A stretch of DNA of 5,067 bases, from the NCBI GenBank assembly GCA_026708165.1, contig JAPOVO010000238.1, forward strand, positions 1-5,067, written 5' to 3'. This DNA is from Chloroflexota bacterium (GTDB taxonomy: Bacteria; Chloroflexota; UBA11872; VXNJ01). A model generated the notes under the pieces. It saw nothing but the letters and a program-made list of their open reading frames with translations, was not told the DNA's origin and made no database searches. Position 1 is the stretch's first letter; the number at the start of each line of letters is the position of its first letter. The position numbers and the translations under genes are program-made. This document shows, piece by piece, positions 1 to 4,956 of this stretch.

Positions 1-1113
1 CCCGCCATCGCGGGCGTAGAGCCGGCCCGCAACCAGATCGGCCACGCCCAGATCGACACCATCTCGGTGGTGGCCCGGGCGCACCATCACATCCTCTACA
101 ACCGGGTCAACAGGTACGACGAGTCGCTCCTGAACCGCTTGGTCAAGTCACGACGGGCGTGCGAGTACTGGGCCCACGCGGCAGCCTACCTGCCGATGCA
201 GGACTACCGCTTCGTGCTACCGATGATGCGTGGCGTGGCACGCGGCGAATGGGGATGGTGGCACCACGGCGCCGACGCCCGGGCGCGTGCCTGGGTGCTC
301 GACCGAATTCGCGCCGAAGGGCCCTTGTTCGCCCGCGACTTCGAGAACCCCGACAAACGACGCAGCGGCTGGTGGGACTGGAAACCCGCAAAACGCGCGC
401 CCGAGCACCCGTTCACGGAAGGCGAACTGCGGTGCATCGAACGCCAGGGCCTCGAAAAGCGCTACGAACTCGCCGAACGTTTCCTGCCGCCCGACCTGGA
501 CACCCGCGAGCCGGGAATCGAGGAATACGCCGACTACCTCATCGAGTTCGCCCTGCGGGCCCACGGATTCGCCACGGCGCGGACGGTCAACTACGTCCGC
601 CGCGATGCGAAGCTACGTGCCCGGGTGCGCGGGCGGTTGGCCGAGAGAGCGCGGGCAGGCGACCTCCTCGCGCATCGTGACGCTGCCGGGGAGACCATCT
701 ACGCGCTACCCGGCGCCTTCGACCGGCCACCAAGACGGTTCCCCCACGCCGTCCACATCCTGTCGCCCTTCGACAACGTGGTCATTCAGCGGAAACGCGC
801 CCTACAGGTGTTCGGCTTCGACTACACGATCGAGTGCTATACGCCTGCCGCCAAACGGCGCTACGGCTACTTCGCCCTACCCCTCCTTTACCGGGATCGC
901 CTAGTTGGGAGGATGGACTGCAAGGCGCATCGCGCGGAGGGATTGTTTGAAATCAAGGCGTTGTACCTGGAGGAAGAAGCTCCTGAGCCTTTCCTAGACG
1001 CGTTCGCGACCACGGTGGTGGACTACGCAGCGTTCACTGGGTGTCAAGAAGTTGTGGTCCACGCCGTGTCTCCCGGTAGCCAGCTGGAGCCGGTACGGGC
1101 ACGGTTCCAGTGA
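1..1113 (+). CDS. ycaQ: YcaQ/AlkZ-family interstrand-crosslink DNA glycosylase, 5'-truncated by the window edge
   Basis: Winged-helix (HTH_42) DNA glycosylase; characterised family members excise bulky alkylated bases and unhook interstrand crosslinks as the first step of base excision repair. The frame is open from base 1, so the first in-window GTG (67) is internal; 370 residues are visible against roughly 400 for E. coli YcaQ, so perhaps 30 N-terminal residues are missing. The catalytic Gln-x-Asp motif is QID, encoded at 49-57 and followed by TISVVARAHHH. Other blocks match the E. coli protein as I remember it: EYWAHAA, FENPDKRRSGWWDWKPAKR, LSPFDNVV..RKRA, ECYTPAAKRRYGYF and LVGRMD.KAHR near the C terminus. 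It ends in TGA. Its GC content is clearly above that of the next three genes, which fits a resident chromosomal gene; 500 bases separate it from them, so a shared operon is unlikely. Family assignment is secure; substrate preference is from family knowledge only. Confidence 0.95.
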   Translation, partial: PAIAGVEPARNQIGHAQIDTISVVARAHHHILYNRVNRYDESLLNRLVKSRRACEYWAHAAAYLPMQDYRFVLPMMRGVARGEWGWWHHGADARARAWVLDRIRAEGPLFARDFENPDKRRSGWWDWKPAKRAPEHPFTEGELRCIERQGLEKRYELAERFLPPDLDTREPGIEEYADYLIEFALRAHGFATARTVNYVRRDAKLRARVRGRLAERARAGDLLAHRDAAGETIYALPGAFDRPPRRFPHAVHILSPFDNVVIQRKRALQVFGFDYTIECYTPAAKRRYGYFALPLLYRDRLVGRMDCKAHRAEGLFEIKALYLEEEAPEPFLDAFATTVVDYAAFTGCQEVVVHAVSPGSQLEPVRARFQ

Positions 1114-1193
1114 CGGAAACGCCATTTGGCCCCTAGCCGACACGGGCGTCGAATCGCACGCCATTCGGCGCGAGCATGTCCCGTCCCGGTGCA

Positions 1194-1214
1194 GGCAACC
1201 GGGCTGTTGCCCGG
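1194..1214. repeat. Overlapping, mutually exclusive inverted repeats
   Basis: Two 6-bp perfect stems share the same bases: GGCAAC (1194-1199) with GTTGCC (1206-1211), and CCGGGC (1199-1204) with GCCCGG (1209-1214). Only one can form at a time. They lie about 80 bases after the ycaQ stop with no T-run following, so an ordinary intrinsic terminator is not supported. A weak terminator, a switch or chance are all possible. Confidence 0.4.
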
Positions 1215-1379
1215 GGCCACCCCAGCACCCGCCGCCACGGTGACCGCATGTGCCAAGCTGGAGATGAGTCAGTGCCGTCTTTTCAGGTGTGGCTGGCATC
1301 TCGGCAAGTCGGTATGCGCGTTGTTCCGGGCGCAGCCCGACCTAAAGCGCGGGACCGGGCCTCGGTCGCGGGGTGAACG

Positions 1380-1419
1380 TTGGCGGAAGGGTCCGGTGTC
1401 ATGCCGGAGAGAACCGCAA
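1380..1419 (+). ncRNA. Two-tier hairpin, possible part of a structured RNA
   Basis: An inner 5-bp stem TCCGG (1392-1396) / CCGGA (1404-1408) closes a 7-base loop. An outer stem GCGG (1383-1386) / CCGC (1414-1417) extends by TT (1380-1381) / AA (1418-1419) across one bulged G. Between them is a symmetric purine-only internal loop, AAGGG (1387-1391) opposite GAGAA (1409-1413), of the sort seen in folded RNAs. The strand is inferred only from direction towards the downstream gene. I cannot name an RNA family. Confidence 0.3.
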
Positions 1420-1522
1420 TACGAATGGAAGCCCGCAGGTGCGACCGGCTCAGTGCCTCCAACAACAGCCCAGACCGGGGGGTTCGCCCATCCTAGGGAT
1501 CGCGAGAGCGGACAGTGAAGAG

Positions 1523-1551
1523 TTGACAGTCAGGCGAGGCGAGGTCACGCT
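1523..1551 (+). promoter_or_regulatory. Candidate promoter for the methyltransferase operon
   Basis: TTGACA at 1523-1528 is a perfect sigma-70 -35 box, 85 bases before the methyltransferase ATG. With 17-base spacing the -10 position (1546-1551) reads CACGCT, matching TATAAT at only two positions, so this would be a weak or activator-dependent promoter. Placement ahead of the first gene of a compact three-gene run supports it; the poor -10 argues against it. Confidence 0.35.
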
Positions 1552-1613
1552 TGGGTCCAACGCGGGTCTAGGGTTGGGGTCGAGCGCTGTTCAGCCCGGA
1601 TCGCAGGTGAGAG

Positions 1614-2414
1614 ATGGCTAAACCGCTCCTTCGCTGGGCTGGCAGCAAAGAACAACTCGTAGCGAAGCTCGTTTCGTATTGGAAGGAGGACATGCAGCGG
1701 TATGTCGAGCCGTTTGCGGGGTCGGCGAGGCTGTTTTTTCGCCTGGAACCCGAAGACGCAATCTTGGGCGACATAAACGAGGATTTGATTGCGACGTATT
1801 GCGAGGTTCGCGACAACGCAGCGGAAGTGCACAGCTGTTTGTGCGGCATGGAAAACAACAGCGAGAAATACTACGAAGTTCGCGGTATTGATCCCGAAGG
1901 CCTAGGGCGTGCGGAACGGGCCGCAAGGTTCATCTACCTAAATCGGTTTTGCTTCAACGGTCTGTATCGGACGAATCTCCAAGGAGCGTTCAACGTACCC
2001 TATGGGGGCGAGCGATCGGGAAGTTTGCCCACACTCGAGCGGCTCGCGGACGTTGGGGCGCTACTGAAACGGGCTACGATTGTGTGCGGTGATTTCGCGG
2101 AGACAATCGCTGACGTGGAATCGGACGATTTCGTGTATCTGGATCCGCCATTCTCCGTTTCGGAGAGACGGGTATTTCGACAGTACGATGCAGCCGACTT
2201 CTGCCAGGAGGACCTTGACAGGCTTCGCCAAGCCCTCGAGGAAATGAACGACAAGGGCACTCAATTCCTGCTCAGCTACGACGACAGCGAGGAGGGGAGG
2301 AGGCTGGCGGAAGGGTTCCTGAAGCAGGAGGTGCAGACGCGGCGGAACATCGCCGGTTTCTCTGGAAGTCGGCGCACGGCGAAAGAGCTCCTGATCTCGA
2401 ATGCGGCGATCTAG
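1614..2414 (+). CDS. D12-class (Dam-like) adenine-N6 DNA methyltransferase
   Basis: Transfers a methyl group from S-adenosylmethionine to adenine N6 in a short DNA site, often GATC in this class; the site here cannot be read from sequence. The 266 residues match the usual size of a stand-alone D12 enzyme. Motifs in order: LLRWAGSK near residues 5-12 (motif X); YVEPFAGSARLFF at 30-42 (SAM-binding motif I, Ala where many members have the second Gly of FxGxG); GDINEDL at 52-58; NRFCFNGLYRTN..GAFNVPYG at about 110-131, a strongly conserved family block; CGDF at 158-161; catalytic YLDPPF at 175-180 (DPPF rather than the commoner DPPY); and C-terminal GSRRTAKELLISN. Start: ATG at 1614 is preceded by AGGTGA only 3 bases away, a poor but usable site. 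Only 29 bases separate its stop from the ParB-like gene, so the two are probably co-transcribed. No restriction endonuclease gene is visible in the window, so it is an orphan or belongs to the cassette. Confidence 0.92.
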   Translation: MAKPLLRWAGSKEQLVAKLVSYWKEDMQRYVEPFAGSARLFFRLEPEDAILGDINEDLIATYCEVRDNAAEVHSCLCGMENNSEKYYEVRGIDPEGLGRAERAARFIYLNRFCFNGLYRTNLQGAFNVPYGGERSGSLPTLERLADVGALLKRATIVCGDFAETIADVESDDFVYLDPPFSVSERRVFRQYDAADFCQEDLDRLRQALEEMNDKGTQFLLSYDDSEEGRRLAEGFLKQEVQTRRNIAGFSGSRRTAKELLISNAAI

Positions 2415-2443
2415 GTGACGGGCGAGGAAACGGCAGGTCGAGT

Positions 2444-3433
2444 GTGGCGGATAGCGTGATGGCAGAGCAACGCGGAACGCTAACGACGCTTCGCGTTAAC
2501 GACTTGAGGGCTAGCCAGGCCAATCCACGTCGGTTGTTTGACGCAGAGCCGCTGGCGGCACTGAAAGAGAGTATCAAACGGCATGGGGTGCTGGTACCTC
2601 TCACGGTGTACAAACTACCTGGTCAAGAGAAGTACGGGATCATCGACGGCGAGAGACGCTACCGGTGTTGCCAAGAACTCGCTGGGGATGGCGTGATCGT
2701 ACCTGTGCCAGCGAACGTTGTGTCGCCTCCAGACGACATGGCCAGGCTGATCTATATGTTCAATATCCACCAGTTTCGAGAACAATGGGAGTTGATGCCC
2801 ACTGCTCTTGCCCTGGAGTCGGTGATCGAAGAACTGGCGACGGATGACGCTGCCACGCTGAGCGAAGTTACCGGCTTGAGCCTGACGCAGGTGGAGAGGT
2901 GCCGGGTGATCCTCTCGTATCCTGAGCGGTACCGTTCTTTGTCAATCGACGGAAAGAAGGCCGAACGGATCCCGTCAAACTTCTGGGTCGAACTGCATCC
3001 TGTTTTGGCATTGATACAGGCGGAACTTCCGGAACTCGCGGATGAAGTGAGTCGCGAGGGGCTCATAGACAGAATGATCGCGAAGTACAAGGCAAAGCGG
3101 ATTCGGAGCGTGATTCATTTTCGACGGATACTGGAGGCGAACGACGTCCAGAGCGAGGGCGAAGCGCGCGAACAGTTCGTTGACAGGTTGCGAGAGTATG
3201 TGCTGGACGCCAGTCTCGAGACCCGCACCGCCTTTGACGGGTTCATATTGGAAACTCGTCGCGTGACGCGTGCCGTGGATGCAAGCGACGCGTTCATTCG
3301 GGCGATGAATGCTGCGAAGTTGACTTACGCGACGGAGGGTCGCGCAGAGCTCATTGAGAACCTGCGCAAGGTATTGGTGTACGTGCAGGACTTGCTGGGT
3401 AGACTGGAGGGTGAAGACCCGCCAGACGACTAG
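2444..3433 (+). CDS. ParB-like nuclease/CTPase-domain protein with helix-turn-helix
   Basis: 329 residues. The N-terminal half has the ParB/Srx fold signature: NPRRLFD at 27-33, LAALKESIKRHGVLVPLTV at 37-55, and the phosphate-binding GIIDGERRYR at 65-74, followed by MFNIHQFREQW at 105-115, which corresponds to the arginine-rich box of ParB. A helix-turn-helix is likely at about 135-163 (LSEVTGLSLTQVERC). Canonical ParB proteins use this fold to bind CTP and clamp onto DNA; CTP use here is inferred. The C-terminal 150 residues are mostly helical, Arg/Glu-rich and not recognised. No ParA ATPase and no parS-like repeat is seen nearby, so chromosome partitioning is unlikely. GTG 2444 is one start choice; GTG 2456 and ATG 2459 are in frame, and the only purine-rich site (GAGGA, 2424-2428) is far upstream of all three. 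The domain begins after residue 15, so the choice does not affect it. GC is lower than in ycaQ (52% in one counted line). Confidence 0.87.
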   Translation: MADSVMAEQRGTLTTLRVNDLRASQANPRRLFDAEPLAALKESIKRHGVLVPLTVYKLPGQEKYGIIDGERRYRCCQELAGDGVIVPVPANVVSPPDDMARLIYMFNIHQFREQWELMPTALALESVIEELATDDAATLSEVTGLSLTQVERCRVILSYPERYRSLSIDGKKAERIPSNFWVELHPVLALIQAELPELADEVSREGLIDRMIAKYKAKRIRSVIHFRRILEANDVQSEGEAREQFVDRLREYVLDASLETRTAFDGFILETRRVTRAVDASDAFIRAMNAAKLTYATEGRAELIENLRKVLVYVQDLLGRLEGEDPPDD

Positions 3434-3448
3434 GAGGGGAAGCTTCTG
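3432..3448 (+). promoter_or_regulatory. Strong ribosome binding site ahead of a CTG start codon
   Basis: AGGAGGGG (3432-3439) overlaps the parB TAG stop (3431-3433) and ends 6 bases before CTG at 3446-3448, the ideal distance. CTG is in frame with the downstream PRTase-like gene, with no stop between. No ATG, GTG or TTG lies in that frame before 3527, where CGGAGG directly abuts GTG and leaves no spacing. This pattern decides for 3446 unless readthrough or a non-standard start further in is used. Confidence 0.55.
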
Positions 3449-4291
3449 CGTTGCCTTGACATCTGGCGAGCCTACTATCGCCTGCGCGAGTACGAGCCCA
3501 ATCAAGGGAAACTGACGTTTCGGAGGGTGAAAGATTGGGTGAATCAGTTCCCGATTGACTGCCGTGACGACGCGGCAAGGCTTGCTGCCAACCTTGTGTT
3601 CTTGTCGAAGAAGCAGATCATCGGTGAACTAAAACGCTTGAACGCGGAGATTGAGAAACGCCTAAACGCGGATGGCGTGTCACCGAACAACATTGTCTAC
3701 GTGGCGTTGGATGACCCACCGAGCAGTAGTCCCGCGATGTGCAGGCTTCTACGCAACGAGGGCGGATTGAGCCGCCGGAAGTTTGTGGCGTCGACGTCTG
3801 TTTCGGAGATCAAACGAGCCACGAGATCGCTTGGGACGGGCGCCATTGTCTATGTTGACGATTTCGCGGGAACGGGCAGTCAGTTCAAAGCAGCGAGGAA
3901 CGACGTGCGGGAATACATAGACGGTACATTCTCGGAGTTTTTTGTTCTGCCGTGTATCTGCGAGGAGGCGTTGAGTGTCGTAGAAGCCGAGGGCGTAGTT
4001 GCCAAGTTCGGGCAACGTCACACCAAGTCGGAACGACCGTTGTTGCCGGAGAGCGGTTTCCTAGAACAGTCCGCGCGCCAACGGCTAGTGAATCACTCCT
4101 ACGATACTTGGGGTGTGGGGAGTTTAGGATTCGGGATGCTCGCGACGAATGTGGTATTGAGTCACGGGGCACCGGACACGACACCCATGATCTTTAGGGG
4201 AGACATAGGCCAGCAGTCGTGGTTTGGGATCGTACCGCGATGGCCGGAGACTGAGTCGTCGCCGAACGCGGATGCCGTAGGGTCAGTTTAG
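3446..4291 (+). CDS. Phosphoribosyltransferase-like protein (PRTase-CE type), probable conflict-system component
   Basis: 281 residues from CTG 3446, or 254 from the conventional GTG at 3527. I prefer 3446: the intervening 27 codons read as ordinary protein (DIWRAYYRLREYEP then KLTFRRVKDWVNQF) and a strong ribosome site fits it. From 3527, residues 4-45 form a helical DWVNQF..LSKKQIIGEL block. Residues 56-61 are a beta strand, IVYVAL. Residues 106-120, AIVYVDDFAGTGSQF, are the PRPP-binding loop typical of type I phosphoribosyltransferases: hydrophobic strand, two acidic residues, then a Gly/Thr turn. The C-terminal part, GFGMLATNVVLSHGAPDTTP followed by WFGIVPR, resembles the conserved end of the family known to me as PRTase-CE, which is predicted to act in bacterial conflict systems. 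No substrate or partner is established. It is third in the run after the methyltransferase and ParB-like genes and is AT-richer than ycaQ (47% GC in one counted line), suggesting transfer. Confidence 0.78.
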   Translation: MRCLDIWRAYYRLREYEPNQGKLTFRRVKDWVNQFPIDCRDDAARLAANLVFLSKKQIIGELKRLNAEIEKRLNADGVSPNNIVYVALDDPPSSSPAMCRLLRNEGGLSRRKFVASTSVSEIKRATRSLGTGAIVYVDDFAGTGSQFKAARNDVREYIDGTFSEFFVLPCICEEALSVVEAEGVVAKFGQRHTKSERPLLPESGFLEQSARQRLVNHSYDTWGVGSLGFGMLATNVVLSHGAPDTTPMIFRGDIGQQSWFGIVPRWPETESSPNADAVGSV

Positions 4292-4338
4292 TTTCGTGGA
4301 CGTGCTAGACAGCCAGAACAAGGACCGAGTGGGATCGG

Positions 4339-4551
4339 CTAGTTCAAACGACGGACCTCGATCAACTCTTCCAAGGCTTGCCGCGCCAGAGTCGAGTGCT
4401 CGACCTTACTCGTATCTACCTCAAAGGCGATTCGGACGAATCCTTCGAGTTCGGAGTCACCCACATCGATGACGGCGAAATCGGTCCGGGTCGCATTGCC
4501 GCGAGCGAAAATGTGGCGGCACAGTTCGATCAACGCGTCCGCTCTTTGCAT
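4339..4551 (-). CDS. Small uncharacterised protein, 70 residues
   Basis: I do not recognise this protein. It has an ATG start, a clear Shine-Dalgarno AGGAG (complement of 4561-4565) 9 bases upstream, and about 68% G/C at third codon positions against a lower average, which supports real coding. It is acidic, with an N-terminal helix (LIELCRHIF), a likely beta-strand core (DFAVIDVGDS, FVRIAFEVD) and a C-terminal helix (LARQALEELIEV). No signal peptide, membrane segment or zinc motif is visible. It lies 40 bases after the 120-residue gene on the same strand and probably forms an operon with it. It faces the PRTase-like gene tail-to-tail with 47 bases between stops, so it likely belongs to a different module. 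An open frame on the opposite strand over this interval looks less protein-like. Confidence 0.6.
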   Translation of the reverse strand: MQRADALIELCRHIFARGNATRTDFAVIDVGDSELEGFVRIAFEVDTSKVEHSTLARQALEELIEVRRLN

Positions 4552-4560
4552 AGGGATGGT

Positions 4561-4565
4561 CTCCT
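4561..4565 (-). promoter_or_regulatory. Ribosome binding site of the 70-residue gene
   Basis: AGGAG on the minus strand, 9 bases before the ATG at 4551, supports a gene too short to be sure of otherwise. It touches an imperfect inverted repeat (CTAGAGAA 4564-4571 / TTTTCTAG 4576-4583, 7 of 8 paired, 4-base loop). If formed in the mRNA, that repeat would partly mask the site. Confidence 0.5.
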
Positions 4566-4591
4566 AGAGAATCTGTTTTCTAGCACTCAGG

Positions 4592-4954
4592 TCAATTGCC
4601 GCAGAAGCCAGTCGGCCAGTTGCGGGGTGGAGTCGTGCGATGCCAATCGTGGCCGTAGACGGTGTCTCGGACATGCTCCCAATCCCGGCGGCGGATGGGA
4701 ACGCCGCGGGGGGTGTATCCGACGCCTGGCAGGCCCTTGCGGTTACCAGATTTGCGAACGACGATGGCGTTCAGGTGAGGATGACCGTTTTCCTCGCACC
4801 ATTGCCAGATACTGCCGAGGGCGAAATGGAGGGTGCGATCGCGGTAGTGGACGCCCACTAGGCGACCGAGTGCGGAGTAAGTGACGGTTCGCTTCTCCTG
4901 CGCGCATTGGGTAAGTGAGGGAAGGATGGTGAAACAGAGCTGATCGTTGTTCAT
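4592..4954 (-). CDS. Small uncharacterised protein of a 'TYxxLGxxxGVH' family, 120 residues
   Basis: Function unknown. The text is strongly protein-like with conserved-looking elements: VTYSALGRLVGVHYRDR at 24-40, LGSIWQWCEENGHPHLNAIVV at 46-66, a Gly-rich turn GLPGVGY at 74-80, and a C-terminal RRDWEHVRDTVYGHDW at 89-104 followed by a Pro/Trp-rich tail. I recall a family of small bacterial proteins with the same order: TYgeLA..vG.h, a Trp/Cys helix, then 'lPpLt.lVVnk.tGlPG.Gf' and 'vw..DW', usually annotated only as hypothetical. The TY.xL...G opening recalls the winged helix of alkyltransferase-like proteins, but the Pro-Cys-His-Arg active site is absent, so I do not assign that fold. ATG at 4954 comes 2 bases after the stop of the upstream minus-strand frame, suggesting translational coupling. 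The Shine-Dalgarno is weak. Confidence 0.82.
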   Translation of the reverse strand: MNNDQLCFTILPSLTQCAQEKRTVTYSALGRLVGVHYRDRTLHFALGSIWQWCEENGHPHLNAIVVRKSGNRKGLPGVGYTPRGVPIRRRDWEHVRDTVYGHDWHRTTPPRNWPTGFCGN

Positions 4955-4956
4955 CG

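Larger units (their letters stand above)
1114..1613. other. 500-base intergenic region with several GC-rich hairpins, no convincing gene
   Basis: Open frames here are short, overlap one another and translate to low-complexity Arg/Pro/Gly-rich text, so I call no gene. Several small inverted repeats occur: 1194-1214 (two mutually exclusive stems), 1327-1339 (CGGGC/GCCCG, 3-base loop), 1353-1367 (GACCG/CGGTC), 1380-1419 (two-tier hairpin), 1480-1489 (GGG, TTCG loop, CCC) and 1501-1510 (CGC, GAGA loop, GCG). Such short stems also arise by chance in GC-rich DNA. The tetraloops and the two-tier hairpin make a structured RNA or long leader possible but unproven. I see no tRNA, no reverse transcriptase, no group II intron domain V and no CRISPR repeats. 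Confidence 0.5.

Noticed and set aside
230..904. Long second-phase open frame inside the glycosylase gene
   Set aside because: Shadow of a high-GC gene: Ser/Arg/Pro/Thr-rich text, whereas the overlapping frame matches YcaQ throughout.
1126..1518. 130-residue plus-strand open frame in the intergenic region
   Set aside because: Low-complexity, Arg/Gly/Pro-rich translation, competing with equally long frames in other phases; no ribosome site and no family resemblance.
1194..1613. Group II intron remnant
   Set aside because: The folded, purine-loop-rich look prompted the idea, but I could not find a domain V hairpin, an intron boundary or a reverse transcriptase. It remains only one option for the structured-RNA finding.
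2444..3433. Chromosome or plasmid partition ParB
   Set aside because: No ParA, no parS-like palindromes nearby, an unrecognised C-terminal half and non-partition neighbours.
4292..4338. Possible bidirectional terminator between the convergent genes
   Set aside because: Only a 4-bp stem (CCGA 4325-4328 / TCGG 4335-4338) is present and no T-run on either strand.
4378..4884. 168-residue plus-strand open frame
   Set aside because: It runs antisense to the 120- and 70-residue minus-strand genes, is rich in Arg/Gly/Cys without recognisable motifs, and has no good ribosome site. The minus-strand readings are far more protein-like.
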